Counted from the stretch's first letter, positions 49,160 through 60,391 are shown. The stretch: DNA of 64,000 nucleotides from an uncultured Clostridia bacterium (GCA_910589115.1 CAJUSB010000001.1:20548-84547), one strand, 5' to 3'. The notes: generated by a model from the letters alone, not told the origin. Program-made: numbers and translations.

Positions 49160-50446
49160 ATGTTTTTACAGACAGTCGTCGCCGATGGGCAGGCGGAGGT
49201 CCGGTTTATTGAAGAAATGAAAGCCCGTGCTGCCGAGACGCGCTGTGATATTGAGGAAACCGTACAAAAAATCATGGACGATGTGCGGATACGCGGGATG
49301 GCTGCGGTAGAGGAATATTCCCAGCGCTATGATAAAGTAAAGCCCTTTACAGTGGCAAAGGAAATCATTGACAAAGCATATCATGGCTGTTCGCCCGATT
49401 TGCGGGACGCACTGGAACAGGCTGCGGAAAACATTCGTGACTACCACGAGAAAATGCTTGTAAAAAGCTGGGAATACGAACGTGCGCCGGGCGCAGTGCT
49501 TGGCCAGACCGTACGCGGGTTGAAACGGGTCGGGCTGTATGTCCCCGGAGGCACGGCAGCTTATCCTTCCTCGGTGCTTATGACGGCCATTCCTGCAAAG
49601 GTTGCAGGGGTCGAAGAGCTGATTATCGTCACTCCGCCGACCGAAAATCTCTCGGTCGAGGTATTGACGGCAGCGCGTATTGCGGGAGTTGATACGATTA
49701 TTGCGGTTGGCGGCACGCAGGCGATTGCGGCGCTGACCTATGGGGCAGACTTTATCCCGCAGGTGGATAAGATTGTCGGGCCCGGTAATGCGTATGTGGC
49801 GGCGGCGAAAAAAATGGCTTTCGGGACGGTGGACATTGATATGATTGCAGGCCCGTCTGAGGTATTGGTCATTGCCGACCACACTGCAAACCCGTCTTAC
49901 ATTGCGGCTGATATGCTCAGCCAGTCGGAACATGACCGGCTGGCGTCAGCTGTGCTGCTGACCGATTCCATGGCGCAGGCTCAGGCCATTTCCGTGGAAA
50001 TGGAGCGGCAGGCACGCGGTTTACCGCGCTGGGAGATTATTCGTGATTCGGTGCGTAACTATGGCTGTGCAATCGTTTTTGATGATTTGAAGGATGCCTG
50101 CGAGATGGCAAACAAGGTTGCGCCTGAACATCTGGAAATTGTTACGGCAAATCCGCGGGAGCTTTTGCCGTATTTGGACAATGCGGGAGCGATTTTCCTG
50201 GGGCCTTACAGCCCGGAGCCGCTGGGCGATTATATGGCCGGGCCCAGCCATGTGCTGCCAACCTCTGGCACAGCGCGTTTCTTTTCTCCGCTGTCAACCG
50301 ATACGTTCCTGAAAAAAACCAGCGTAATAGAATATTCCCGCGAACAGCTGAAGACACTTTCGGCTGGTATCATCGGTCTGGCAGAGGCAGAGAGGCTGGA
50401 TGCACATGCAAATTCGGTACGTATCCGATTCACAGAGGAGGATTGA
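49160..50446 (+). CDS. hisD: Histidinol dehydrogenase
   Basis: HisD oxidises L-histidinol to histidine in two NAD-dependent steps using a zinc ion. The 428-residue protein has RVGLYVPGGTAAYPSSVLM, VGPGNAYVAAAKK, DMIAGPSEVLVIAD, LSQSEHDRLASAVLL (zinc Gln and His) and VAPEHLEI. It starts five bases after the hisZG stop with GGAGG inside the upstream gene's end, and precedes hisB by one base. Confidence 0.98.
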   Translation: MFLQTVVADGQAEVRFIEEMKARAAETRCDIEETVQKIMDDVRIRGMAAVEEYSQRYDKVKPFTVAKEIIDKAYHGCSPDLRDALEQAAENIRDYHEKMLVKSWEYERAPGAVLGQTVRGLKRVGLYVPGGTAAYPSSVLMTAIPAKVAGVEELIIVTPPTENLSVEVLTAARIAGVDTIIAVGGTQAIAALTYGADFIPQVDKIVGPGNAYVAAAKKMAFGTVDIDMIAGPSEVLVIADHTANPSYIAADMLSQSEHDRLASAVLLTDSMAQAQAISVEMERQARGLPRWEIIRDSVRNYGCAIVFDDLKDACEMANKVAPEHLEIVTANPRELLPYLDNAGAIFLGPYSPEPLGDYMAGPSHVLPTSGTARFFSPLSTDTFLKKTSVIEYSREQLKTLSAGIIGLAEAERLDAHANSVRIRFTEED

Positions 50447-50447
50447 T

Positions 50448-51026
50448 ATGCGCAGCACGGAAATCATGCGGGAAACCCGCGAAACCTGCATAAAACTCTT
50501 TCTTTCACTGGATGGAGGAATGCGGGAAATTGATACGGGCATTGGTTTTTTCGATCATATGCTGAATTCTTTTGCAGTGCATGGAGGCTTTGGCCTGACC
50601 GTACACTGTAAGGGGGATTTGGCTGTTGACGGACATCATACGGTAGAGGATGTTGGAATCGTACTCGGTCAGGCGCTTGCACAGGTGTTAGGCGGGAAGC
50701 GCGGCATAGCCCGTTTTGGTTCTTCCTATGTGCCGATGGATGAAGCGCTCGGCTTCTGTGCGCTGGACTGTTCAGGCCGGCCGTTCCTTGTATTCGATGC
50801 ACCGATGCCGCAGCCCATGTGCGGGCAGTATGATACCTCTTTAACTGTGGAATTCATGCGTGCACTGGCGATGAATGCGGGCCTGACCCTTCATCTGAAA
50901 TGCCTTTACGGCAGTAATGCACATCACATTACAGAAGCGCTGTTTAAGGCGCTTGGGCGTGCCCTGTGTCAAGCGGTTTCATTAACAGCAAATCAGGAAG
51001 TTCTGAGCGCAAAGGGGACCCTGTAA
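50448..51026 (+). CDS. hisB: Imidazoleglycerol-phosphate dehydratase
   Basis: The 192-residue monofunctional enzyme makes imidazole acetol phosphate. GIGFFDHMLNSFAVHGGF, DGHHTVEDVGIVLGQAL and GSNAHHITEALFKALGRAL carry the histidines of the two manganese sites. The start at 50448 follows GAGGAGG, one base after the hisD stop; the longer frame is rejected. There is no N-terminal histidinol-phosphatase domain, so that step must be encoded elsewhere. Confidence 0.97.
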   Translation: MRSTEIMRETRETCIKLFLSLDGGMREIDTGIGFFDHMLNSFAVHGGFGLTVHCKGDLAVDGHHTVEDVGIVLGQALAQVLGGKRGIARFGSSYVPMDEALGFCALDCSGRPFLVFDAPMPQPMCGQYDTSLTVEFMRALAMNAGLTLHLKCLYGSNAHHITEALFKALGRALCQAVSLTANQEVLSAKGTL

Positions 51027-51117
51027 AGCAAAGATGCTTGTTGCAGAATCATCATTTCCATGCAGTTCTACGGCCTGTACGAAAGATACGGGAACAGGCG
51101 TTTCTTGAAAAATTGCA

Positions 51118-51166
51118 AAAGTCCGGAGGGCAGGCCCTTCCGGCGCGTCCCGCGCAGGGACGTTAC
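51118..51166. repeat. Dispersed GC-rich hairpin repeat, copy 10 (fragment)
   Basis: Only the core remains: CCGGAGGGCagGCCCTTCCGG then GCGTCCCGCGCAGGGACG. Two stem positions differ from other copies in a paired manner (CCGGA with TTCCGG instead of CCAGA with TCTGG). It splits hisB from hisH. Confidence 0.7.
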
Positions 51167-51187
51167 AAGAAGGTTGGTAATCAATAA

Positions 51188-51805
51188 ATGGGGTATATAG
51201 CAATCGTTGATTATGGCGCTGGGAATTTAATGAGCGTTCACAATTCACTGGACTTTTTGGGTGCAGAAAACCGGGTTGCGGCTTCGCCGGATGTGATCCG
51301 GGAGGCTGCCGGGGTCATCCTGCCCGGAGTGGGAGCGTTTCCGGATGCGATGGCAGCGCTGCACGGTTCCGGCCTGCTGGAGGCTGTGCTGGATGCCGCA
51401 GCGCACAAGCCGTTCCTGGGGATCTGCCTGGGGATGCAGATGCTGTTCGATGAATCCGATGAAATCCGTCCCTGTAAAGGACTCGGGTTGCTGCCCGGAA
51501 GGATCGAACGGATTGAGACGCCGCTCAAGCTGCCGCAGATTGGCTGGAACGCGCTTGAAATCCTGCGGCCAAATGCGCTGACTGCCGGGCTTCGTCCCGG
51601 GGATTATGTTTATTTTGTTCATAGCTTTATGGCAAAGCCCGCAAACCGGGAAGATCTCGCCTGTACGACCGATTATGGTGCTGAGATTCCGGCAATGGTG
51701 GCACGCGGACAGGTGTACGGCTGCCAGTTCCACCCGGAGAAGAGCGGCGATGCCGGGCTGTCCATTTTACGGAATTTTGCAAAGCTGACGGAGGAGAGAG
51801 CATGA
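51188..51805 (+). CDS. hisH: Imidazole glycerol phosphate synthase glutaminase subunit
   Basis: HisH hydrolyses glutamine and channels ammonia to HisF. The 205-residue class I amidotransferase shows IVDYGAGNLMSV at the start, the nucleophile Cys in FLGICLGMQMLF (about 80) and the His-Glu pair in GCQFHPEKSG (about 182). ATG 51188 is 162 bases after hisB, beyond a repeat fragment; its stop overlaps hisA by four bases. Confidence 0.97.
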   Translation: MGYIAIVDYGAGNLMSVHNSLDFLGAENRVAASPDVIREAAGVILPGVGAFPDAMAALHGSGLLEAVLDAAAHKPFLGICLGMQMLFDESDEIRPCKGLGLLPGRIERIETPLKLPQIGWNALEILRPNALTAGLRPGDYVYFVHSFMAKPANREDLACTTDYGAEIPAMVARGQVYGCQFHPEKSGDAGLSILRNFAKLTEERA

Positions 51806-52515
51806 TCATTTTACCGGCAATCGACCTGAAGGGCGGGCAGTGCGTCCGCCTCCGGAAAGGGGACTATGCAACCGCGCATAAGGTTGCGGAGGATGCAGTT
51901 GGTACGGCAAAGGAGTTCCTTTCAGCCGGTGCGCGCCTGATTCATATGGTTGACTTGGACGGTGCGAAAAGCGGTTCGCGTGCAAATTATGATGTAGTGC
52001 GCAGGGTGATTGACCAGACCAGTGCAGCGGTTGAGTTGGGCGGGGGCATCCGTTCCATGGAGGATCTCCGGTTTGTGCTTGGCCTTGGCGTATCGCGGGC
52101 GGTAATTGGTTCGGCTGCTGTCCGAAACCCGCATTTTGTCAAAGAAGCGGTTTCCATATTTGGGGAGCGGATCGCTGTTGGCATTGATGCGCGGGGCGGT
52201 ACGGTGCGCACCGATGGCTGGATGAACGATACAGGCGAGGATTACATTGCATTTGCGCGGAAAATGGCCGGTTATGGCGTCAAAACAATTATTTACACCG
52301 ATATTGAAAAGGACGGAATGCTGGAAGGCCCCAACTTTACACAGCTGGAAGCGCTGCGGCAGGCAGTTTCATGCGTGATTGTCGCATCAGGCGGCGTTTC
52401 GACGCTGGAGGATGTGCGGCGGCTGAAAGCATTGGGAATTGATGAAGCGATTGCGGGGAAAGCGGTCTATACCGGTGCGCTTGATCTTGCAGCCGCGATC
52501 CGGGAGGCGGAATAA
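51802..52515 (+). CDS. hisA: ProFAR isomerase
   Basis: HisA performs the Amadori rearrangement of ProFAR to PRFAR. The 237-residue TIM barrel has [15 protein letters not shown] with catalytic Asp 7, [11 protein letters not shown], and [14 protein letters not shown] with the second catalytic Asp, plus two phosphate-binding half-barrel loops (GGGI and ASGGVST). Overlaps hisH by ATGA and hisF by one base (TAATG). Confidence 0.97.
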   Translation: MIILPAIDLKGGQCVRLRKGDYATAHKVAEDAVGTAKEFLSAGARLIHMVDLDGAKSGSRANYDVVRRVIDQTSAAVELGGGIRSMEDLRFVLGLGVSRAVIGSAAVRNPHFVKEAVSIFGERIAVGIDARGGTVRTDGWMNDTGEDYIAFARKMAGYGVKTIIYTDIEKDGMLEGPNFTQLEALRQAVSCVIVASGGVSTLEDVRRLKALGIDEAIAGKAVYTGALDLAAAIREAE

Positions 52516-53279
52516 TGCTGGCAAAACGAATCATCCCCTGCCTGGACGTGAAGGATGGACGCGTAGTGAAGGGCATCAATTTCGTCGGGCTGCGGGACGC
52601 GGGCGATCCGGTCGAGCTTGCCAAGTTTTATTCTTCACAGGGCGCGGATGAAATTGTTTTCCTGGATATTACTGCAACCTGTGAGAATCGAGACACCATT
52701 GCTGATGTGGTGCGGCGCACCTGCCGGGAGGTTTTTGTGCCGGTTACCGTAGGCGGAGGCATTCGCACAGCGGATGATTTCCGGGATATCCTGCGTGCAG
52801 GTGCGGATAAAATCTCGGTCAATTCTGCCGCTGTCAAAAACCCGTCCCTGATTGATGCAGCAGCGGAAAAATACGGTTCGCAGTGTGTGGTCGTTGCGAT
52901 TGACGGACGGAAGACCGGGAAGACACCTTCTGGTTTTGAGGTATATGTCGCTGGCGGACGTACACCGACCGGGCTTGATGCGGTTGCATGGGCGAAGGAG
53001 GCCTTCCGGCGAGGCGCAGGTGAAATCCTTTTGACCTCAATGGACCGGGACGGTACAAAATCCGGTTTTGACCTGGAGCTTACTGGTGCGGTGTGTGATG
53101 CAGTTACGATTCCAGTGATTGCGTCAGGCGGATGCGGTACGCTGGCACATTTCTCCGAGGTGTTTGAAAAAACCGGGGCGGATGCCGCACTTGCAGCGTC
53201 GCTGTTCCACTACGGCGAGCTCACAATAGATGAGGTCAAGCAGCATCTTGCGCAGAAGCATATCCCGGTAAGGCAATGA
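52515..53279 (+). CDS. hisF: Imidazole glycerol phosphate synthase cyclase subunit
   Basis: HisF uses ammonia from HisH to turn PRFAR into imidazole glycerol phosphate and AICAR. The 254-residue half-barrel-repeat protein has [18 protein letters not shown] (Asp 11), [11 protein letters not shown], and [13 protein letters not shown] with the second catalytic Asp (about 178). AICAR links the pathway to purine synthesis. Start overlaps the hisA stop. Confidence 0.98.
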   Translation: MLAKRIIPCLDVKDGRVVKGINFVGLRDAGDPVELAKFYSSQGADEIVFLDITATCENRDTIADVVRRTCREVFVPVTVGGGIRTADDFRDILRAGADKISVNSAAVKNPSLIDAAAEKYGSQCVVVAIDGRKTGKTPSGFEVYVAGGRTPTGLDAVAWAKEAFRRGAGEILLTSMDRDGTKSGFDLELTGAVCDAVTIPVIASGGCGTLAHFSEVFEKTGADAALAASLFHYGELTIDEVKQHLAQKHIPVRQ

Positions 53280-53291
53280 ACGGGTGGTTTT

Positions 53292-53624
53292 ATGGAACTG
53301 AAACAATTTTTTCAAAAAGCAGAACTGATTCCAGTCATTTGTCAGGATGAGCGCAGCGGTGAGGTGCTGATGCTGGGCTATGCGAATGAAGAGGCCCTGC
53401 GGCTGACAATGGAAAGCGGAACGGCATGGTTTTTTTCGCGCAGCCGGCAGAAGCTGTGGAATAAAGGGGAAACCTCTGGCAATTTTATTTATGTCAGCCG
53501 GATCTTGTCCGACTGTGATGACGATACCCTGATTTATTCCGGCATCCCGGCAGGCCCGGTGTGCCACACGGGGAGCCGCACCTGCTTTTATACAGAATTA
53601 TGGCATAAGGGGGAAAACGGATGA
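53292..53624 (+). CDS. hisI: Phosphoribosyl-AMP cyclohydrolase
   Basis: The 110-residue zinc enzyme opens the adenine ring of PR-AMP. MLGYANEEALRLTMESGTAWFFSRSRQKLWNKGETSGN and the SDCDDDTLI metal-binding segment match the family, as do the later Cys residues (CHTGSRTCFY). It is separate from HisE but overlaps it by four bases, unlike the fused HisIE of many bacteria. Confidence 0.97.
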   Translation: MELKQFFQKAELIPVICQDERSGEVLMLGYANEEALRLTMESGTAWFFSRSRQKLWNKGETSGNFIYVSRILSDCDDDTLIYSGIPAGPVCHTGSRTCFYTELWHKGENG

Positions 53625-53944
53625 ATTCCTTTGAACAAATGGCGGCGGTCATACGACAGCGCAGAGAGGAGCCGATGGAAGGTTCTTATACGTGTTATTT
53701 ATTTGAAAAGGGGCTTGACAAGGTCCTGAAAAAGGTCGGCGAAGAGTGCGCTGAAACCATTATTGCCGCCAAAAATGCCGACAAGGCCGAGCTGGTTGGA
53801 GAAATTAACGACGTTTTCTATCATATGATGGTTATGATGGAGCTTTGCGGCGTTTCGCTTGATGATGTGACGAAGGAAATGGACGCACGAGCAGAAAAAA
53901 TCGGAAACCTGAAAAACTTCCATGTTTCCGATCATAATACCTGA
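53621..53944 (+). CDS. hisE: Phosphoribosyl-ATP diphosphatase
   Basis: HisE removes pyrophosphate from PR-ATP. The 107-residue all-alpha MazG-like protein shows SYTCYLFEKGLDKVLKKVGEECAETIIAAKN and ELVGEINDVFYHMMVMM, with the E-E-x2-E metal-binding pattern. It is the last gene of the operon and is followed after a few bases by a strong terminator. Confidence 0.97.
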   Translation: MNSFEQMAAVIRQRREEPMEGSYTCYLFEKGLDKVLKKVGEECAETIIAAKNADKAELVGEINDVFYHMMVMMELCGVSLDDVTKEMDARAEKIGNLKNFHVSDHNT

Positions 53945-53951
53945 CCATTGG

Positions 53952-53977
53952 AAGCCCGCCGGAAAGCGGGCTTTTTT
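53952..53977 (+). terminator. Terminator of the histidine operon
   Basis: AAGCCCGC-CGGAAA-GCGGGCTT followed by TTTT. Confidence 0.9.
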
Positions 53978-54045
53978 CATAAAAATATCGACTGTGAATT
54001 TGCTTTATCTTATACTCGCTCTCAGAGAAATTTGACGCAGCCGCC

Positions 54046-54205
54046 CCTTCGTCCCGCCGTCCTGTTGGCGGGACGAAGCAGGCGGATAAACAGCAGTAAC
54101 CGCACCTGTTCCCCGCCGCAGCGGAGGAAGGGAGTCCAGAGGGACACGTCCCTCTGGCGCTGTCTGCGCAAGACCGCCCGCCGCGTAGGCGGAACAAACG
54201 ACTGG
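54046..54205. repeat. Dispersed GC-rich hairpin repeat, copy 11 (forward)
   Basis: CTTCGTCCCGCC/GGCGGGACGAAG opens the copy (a hairpin whose stem bases differ in pairs from other copies), then CCCCGCCGCAGCGGAGGAAGGG and CCAGAGGGACacGTCCCTCTGG. It lies between the his terminator and the hrcA promoter. Confidence 0.85.
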
Positions 54206-54343
54206 CTCCAATGCGTGCGAGTATAGATAAATGCCAGAATAACCGCATTTGGAACTGTCAGCAGTCGCAATCCCGGACTGCCAGCTGTTTTTATGTGATT
54301 TCCGCCCTTTCCCCAAATTCACAAAATATTCATGTTATTCTTC

Positions 54344-54372
54344 TTGACTTCTTGCTGCAATGGTGGTAAATT
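54344..54372 (+). promoter_or_regulatory. Promoter of the heat-shock operon
   Basis: TTGACT, 17 bases, TAAATT, directly upstream of the CIRCE element. Confidence 0.75.
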
Positions 54373-54376
54373 AGTG

Positions 54377-54403
54377 TTAGCACTCAAGAGGACAGAGTGC
54401 TAA
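54377..54403 (+). promoter_or_regulatory. CIRCE operator (HrcA binding site)
   Basis: TTAGCACTC-N9-GAGTGCTAA, a perfect match to the consensus, located at the transcription start region so that HrcA dimers block initiation until heat stress draws off GroEL. Confidence 0.97.
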
Positions 54404-54426
54404 CACCGGAAGGAGGCGGTATTGCC

Positions 54427-55479
54427 ATGGAGCTTTCCGAGCGTAAAAAGCAGATACTGAAAGCGATCATCGGTGAATATGTCCTGACTGCCGAACCGGT
54501 CGGCTCAAAGACGCTTGCCGCGATGCCCGGCGTCAGTTATTCTTCCGCTACGATTCGCAATGAAATGAGCGAGCTGGAAGAAATGGGCTATCTGGAAAAA
54601 CCCCACGCTTCAGCCGGGCGTATCCCGTCCCCGATGGGCTACCGCCTGTATGTTGACGAACTGATGGGCAGTGCCAGTGTGCCTACCGCCAGGGATGACG
54701 ACGCGCTGAGCCACATGACCAAGCTCAAAGTGAAGGAGCTTGACAGGCTGATACAGGAGGCTGGGCGGCTGATTTCCACGCTGACCGATTATACGGCTGT
54801 TGCCGTTACGCCGTCGCGCAGCCGAACGGTCATCCGCCGTTTTGAGCTGATTTCCATTGACGAGCTGAATTTCGTGATTGTGATTGTTACAACGACCGGT
54901 GAGGTCAAAAATAAGCTGACCCGTACTGCCGCGCCCGTCTCGAAAGAGGAGTCTGAACTGCTGAGTTATGTGCTGAATCAGACCCTTACCGGCATTCCTG
55001 TAGAGGAGATTACCGCAGAGCGGTTTGACATTGTCCGGCGTGCTGCCGGGCTGAGCGCGCTGCTGGCGCCGGTTGCCGAATATATTGCCGAGCTGATCGA
55101 GGAGCTTGGGCATCAAAAGGTTTACCTGGAAGGCGCAAGCAAGCTGCTCCGTTTCCCTGAATATTCTGATACGGCGAAAGCAAGTGCGCTGTTGGATTAT
55201 ATGTCAGACAGCGGCAGGCTGCTGCCAATGGCGCCGCCGAAAAACGGCATACAGTTTTTCATCGGCCCTGAAAACGGAGAAAACCCGCTTTCCGATGCTT
55301 CTATGATTTATGCAAAATATGACATCGGCGAATTGGGGCAGGGCATGATCGGTATTGTCGGGCCGACGCGCATGGATTATGCGGCGCTTTCTGCGCGGCT
55401 GTCCCACTTTGCGGAGGGCTTGAACAGGCTGATTACAAGCACTTTTTTAGAGGGGCCCGATCAGGAAGGGGAACCCTAG
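54427..55479 (+). CDS. hrcA: Heat-inducible transcription repressor HrcA
   Basis: HrcA binds CIRCE and represses class I chaperone genes; GroEL maintains its activity. The 350-residue protein starts at 54427 behind AGGAGG. N-terminal winged helix: ERKKQILKAIIGEYVLTAEPVGSKTLA and SSATIRNEMSELEEMGYLEKPHASAGRIPS. The rest is the GAF-like dimer domain with inserted segment, ending GIVGPTRMDYAAL. First gene of hrcA-grpE-dnaK-dnaJ. Confidence 0.98.
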   Translation: MELSERKKQILKAIIGEYVLTAEPVGSKTLAAMPGVSYSSATIRNEMSELEEMGYLEKPHASAGRIPSPMGYRLYVDELMGSASVPTARDDDALSHMTKLKVKELDRLIQEAGRLISTLTDYTAVAVTPSRSRTVIRRFELISIDELNFVIVIVTTTGEVKNKLTRTAAPVSKEESELLSYVLNQTLTGIPVEEITAERFDIVRRAAGLSALLAPVAEYIAELIEELGHQKVYLEGASKLLRFPEYSDTAKASALLDYMSDSGRLLPMAPPKNGIQFFIGPENGENPLSDASMIYAKYDIGELGQGMIGIVGPTRMDYAALSARLSHFAEGLNRLITSTFLEGPDQEGEP

Positions 55480-55533
55480 TGCTCCATCCGGCCAGGAATC
55501 GTTAAAAAATAAATATAAAATAGAGGTAATGTC

Positions 55534-56097
55534 ATGATGTCTAAAAAGAAGACTCCCAAAGCGGAGGACCCTGTAGAGGAAGTTTCCGCAGAGGCTGCCG
55601 CGCCTGAAACGGCAGAGGAAAAGGCCGTTGCGGAACCGGAAGCACCTCCGGCAGAAGCTGTTCAGGAGGATCTTCAGGCCAAGTATGATGATTTGAATGA
55701 CCGTTTCATGCGTATGGCGGCGGAATATGATAATTTCCGCAAGCGCAGCCAGCGGGAGCGCGAGGGTGTTCACGCAGAGGCGGTTGCCTACGCCGTAAAG
55801 GCACTGCTGGCGACAGTCGATAATCTTGAGCGTGCACTGAAAGCGGAGACTGCTGATGCCGAATATAAAAAAGGTGTTGAAATGACCTATCAGCAGCTTT
55901 TGGAGGCATTCAAGGGCTTGGGCGTTACGCTGATTGAGAGCGCCCCAGGCACAGCGTTTGACCCGAATTTCCACAATGCAGTCATGCACACCGAGGATGA
56001 AGCCTTTGGGGAAAACGAAATTACCGAGGTTTTCCAGCAGGGCTTCCAGATTGACGGAAAGGTGATCCGTCATGCGATGGTAAAGGTCGCAAACTAA
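55534..56097 (+). CDS. grpE: Nucleotide exchange factor GrpE
   Basis: GrpE accelerates ADP release from DnaK. The 187-residue protein has an acidic, Ala/Glu-rich disordered N-terminus (about 1-50), a long coiled-coil helix (KYDDLNDRFMRMAAEYDNFRKRSQRER) and the C-terminal beta wing (FDPNFHNAVMHTEDEAFGENEITEVFQQGF). Two adjacent ATGs precede SKKK. It lies 54 bases after hrcA. Confidence 0.97.
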   Translation: MMSKKKTPKAEDPVEEVSAEAAAPETAEEKAVAEPEAPPAEAVQEDLQAKYDDLNDRFMRMAAEYDNFRKRSQREREGVHAEAVAYAVKALLATVDNLERALKAETADAEYKKGVEMTYQQLLEAFKGLGVTLIESAPGTAFDPNFHNAVMHTEDEAFGENEITEVFQQGFQIDGKVIRHAMVKVAN

Positions 56098-56142
56098 TCG
56101 GAAAATATAATCTACTGATAAATCGAAAAAGGAGATTTTTGA

Positions 56143-57993
<1,851 letters not shown>

Positions 57994-58072
57994 CGGAAAA
58001 GCAGAAAGGGAGAAGGCGGGACGGGTTTCCCGCCTGTCCCCTTGTCTGAAAATAGTTTCGAGGTGATGGATC

Positions 58073-59218
58073 ATGGCTGATAAACGAGATTATTATGAGG
58101 TGCTTGGCATCTCCAAGGGAGCAAGCGATGATGAGATAAAAAAGGCGCACCGCAAGCTCGCAAAAAAATACCATCCGGACTTAAATAAGGATAATCCGGA
58201 GGCGGCAGAAAAATTTAAGGAGCTGAATGAAGCGTATGAGGTGCTTTCCGATAAGGATAAGCGGGCCAAATACGACCAATTTGGCTTTGCGGGCGTTGAC
58301 CCGAATTATGGCGGCGGAGGCGGCGGTTTTGGCGGCTTCGGCGGGTTTGACATGGGTGACCTTGGCGGTATTTTTGATGCATTCTTTGGCGGTGGGGGCG
58401 GCTCCTCCCGCTCGCGGCGGAATGCGCCGCAGCGTGGCGAGACCCTTCAGCAGCGGCTGATGCTGTCCTTTGAGGAGGCGGCATTTGGCTGTGAAAAGGA
58501 AATTACCATTAGCCGTGTGGAGAGCTGTGAGGCCTGCGGTGGTTCTGGTGCTGCACCCGGTACATCGGCGGAAACCTGTTCCAGATGCCGCGGAAGCGGC
58601 ACTGTGACGCAGACCCAGCGCACGCCTCTTGGTATGTTCCAGACGCAAAGCCCTTGCCCGGAGTGCCGTGGTACAGGAAAAATCATCAAGACGCCCTGCA
58701 AAAAATGTGCCGGAAAAGGGAAGGTGCGCAACAGCCGCACATTAAAGGTAAAGATCCCTGCCGGCATTGATGATGGGCAGTCGATCCAGCTGCGCGGGCA
58801 GGGTGGTGCAGGAACAAACGGCGGCCCGGCAGGGGACGTGATTGTAACCATTGGCATCCGTCCGCACCCGTTGTTTACGCGTGAGGGGTCGGATGTGCTT
58901 TGTGAAATCCCGATTTCTTTCACGCAGGCTGCGCTGGGCGTGACGCTGCAAGTGCCAACGATTGACGGAAAAATTGAGTACCAGGTCCCGGAGGGGACGC
59001 AGACCGGCACTGTATTCCGTATGCGCGGAAAGGGCATTCAGAATGTCAACGGACGCGGCAGGGGCGATCAATTTGTGCGCGTCAACATTGAGGTACCCAA
59101 AAACCTATCCCAAAAGCAAAAGGATTTACTGCGGGAATTTGAGGAATCCAGCAACGCGAACCACACCGCAAGGCAGAGCTGGTGGGACAAGGTAAAGAAT
59201 GCATTCAAGGGAGAATGA
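58073..59218 (+). CDS. dnaJ: Chaperone protein DnaJ (Hsp40)
   Basis: The 381-residue type I Hsp40 has the J domain with HPD in [11 protein letters not shown], a Gly/Phe-rich linker (about 75-115), four CxxCxGxG zinc motifs ([32 protein letters not shown]) and the two C-terminal beta domains with [25 protein letters not shown] precedes ATG 58073. It ends the operon; repeat copy 12 and a palindromic terminator follow. Confidence 0.98.
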   Translation: MADKRDYYEVLGISKGASDDEIKKAHRKLAKKYHPDLNKDNPEAAEKFKELNEAYEVLSDKDKRAKYDQFGFAGVDPNYGGGGGGFGGFGGFDMGDLGGIFDAFFGGGGGSSRSRRNAPQRGETLQQRLMLSFEEAAFGCEKEITISRVESCEACGGSGAAPGTSAETCSRCRGSGTVTQTQRTPLGMFQTQSPCPECRGTGKIIKTPCKKCAGKGKVRNSRTLKVKIPAGIDDGQSIQLRGQGGAGTNGGPAGDVIVTIGIRPHPLFTREGSDVLCEIPISFTQAALGVTLQVPTIDGKIEYQVPEGTQTGTVFRMRGKGIQNVNGRGRGDQFVRVNIEVPKNLSQKQKDLLREFEESSNANHTARQSWWDKVKNAFKGE

Positions 59219-59235
59219 ACTGCGCAGTCCCCGTT

Positions 59236-59390
59236 TTGTTCGCCTGCGCGGCGGGCGGTCCTGCGCGGACGGCGCCAAAGGGACGTGTCCCTTTGGAATC
59301 CCTTTCTCCGCTGCGGCGGGGGAGGGGTGCGCCGTGGCGGTTAGTGCGTGCTGTTTCGCCCGCCAAAAGGACGGCGGGCGAAACGGGGAA
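59236..59390. repeat. Dispersed GC-rich hairpin repeat, copy 12 (reverse)
   Basis: GCCAAAGGGACgtGTCCCTTTGG has an A-T pair where other copies have G-C, again compensated on both arms. It ends with TTTCGCCCGCCaaaaggaCGGCGGGCGAAA, the terminator-like module. It lies between convergent dnaJ and the HAD gene. Confidence 0.85.
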
Positions 59391-59414
59391 GGTTTCTGAA
59401 TGTGGGTATCATCC

Positions 59415-59444
59415 AAAAAACTCGTCCAGCTGGACGAGTTTTTT
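59415..59444. terminator. Bidirectional terminator between dnaJ and the HAD gene
   Basis: AAAAAACTCGTCCAG and CTGGACGAGTTTTTT form a perfect 30-base palindrome flanked by A and T runs, usable from either side. Confidence 0.85.
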
Positions 59445-59524
59445 CAAACGCTTGTTGGGGAATCAGGATAAGTGCCGGATACGGTGGGGCGGAAGATTCC
59501 GAGCGGCTTTTATGGAAGCTGATG

Positions 59525-60199
59525 TCAGCAGCAGCCAAGCAGGCGGAGCAGCTCCGGCAAATCCCGGTAATCTGAAATAACGGCATTGGCGCCAAGTGTA
59601 TACAGCTCTTCGGCGGGAAGCATGGAGGACACGCCGACCACCAGTCCCGCACCGGCCCGGCAGGCGGACTGGATTCCGGCACGGGAGTCCTCAAAAATAG
59701 CACAGCCAGCAGGCGGCAGGCCAAGTTTTTCTGCCGCGCGAAGGAAAATATCCGGCGCTGGCTTACATGGGAACGTACCGTCATTAAGAACAACGCGGCG
59801 CAGGTCAAACCAGCGTCCCAGGGCAAGCTGGCCAAAGAAAAAGCGAACATTGGTGTGCCCGGAGGCGGTAGCAATGTTCACCAGGATTTTTCGGCGTGAC
59901 AGCTCATCTAAAAACTGTGGCAGTCCGTTTGCCAGACGGAAGATGCTGCTTTTCTGGCAAAGAGTACGGTAAACATATTCTTTTTGTTCTTCTAGTGCGG
60001 CAGCCTCTTCCCGTGGGACATCACGCCCCAGAAAGTAAGAAAGGGTTGCTTCAATGCTCCGGCCATGAATATATTCTTGGAATTCTGCATCGGTAGCATC
60101 GCGGCCGGTCAGATCTTTCAGAAAGCCGCGCCATGCCTGCTCCTGAATGGGCTGGTCGAAAAACATAGTCCCATTAAAATCAAAAATAATCCCTTCCAT
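59525..60199 (-). CDS. HAD-superfamily phosphatase, beta-phosphoglucomutase-like
   Basis: Start at 60199 (MEGIIFDFNGT) follows AAGGATG; 224 residues. HAD motif I is DFNGT, with nucleophile Asp 7 but Asn in place of the second Asp that normally acts as general acid/base. Motif II is IATASGH, the Lys is in FPCKPAPDIFL, and motif IV is FEDSRAGIQSA, with a four-helix cap between. The lineup is that of the PGM/phosphonatase-like subfamily acting on small phosphorylated sugars or 2-phosphoglycolate. Monocistronic; substrate unknown. Confidence 0.88.
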   Translation of the reverse strand: MEGIIFDFNGTMFFDQPIQEQAWRGFLKDLTGRDATDAEFQEYIHGRSIEATLSYFLGRDVPREEAAALEEQKEYVYRTLCQKSSIFRLANGLPQFLDELSRRKILVNIATASGHTNVRFFFGQLALGRWFDLRRVVLNDGTFPCKPAPDIFLRAAEKLGLPPAGCAIFEDSRAGIQSACRAGAGLVVGVSSMLPAEELYTLGANAVISDYRDLPELLRLLGCC

Positions 60200-60391
60200 A
60201 ATAACATCCTTATATTCAGATTTCATGTTTGTAATTATTATACATCAGGCATATGATATTTGTCAGCCCTCAAATTATCCAATCTTTCGCGTGTGTCCAT
60301 GTGGATTTTTGAATTGCAGCCGGAGGGGACACGGCCCTTCCTTGTAGCCGATTGGCCGCAGGGCGCTTCCAGCAAATTCCGAAAAAAGGCC
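60200..60391. other. Divergent intergenic region upstream of the HAD gene
   Basis: I see no gene and no repeat copy. A minus-strand promoter for the HAD gene is expected here but was not clear. Confidence 0.4.
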
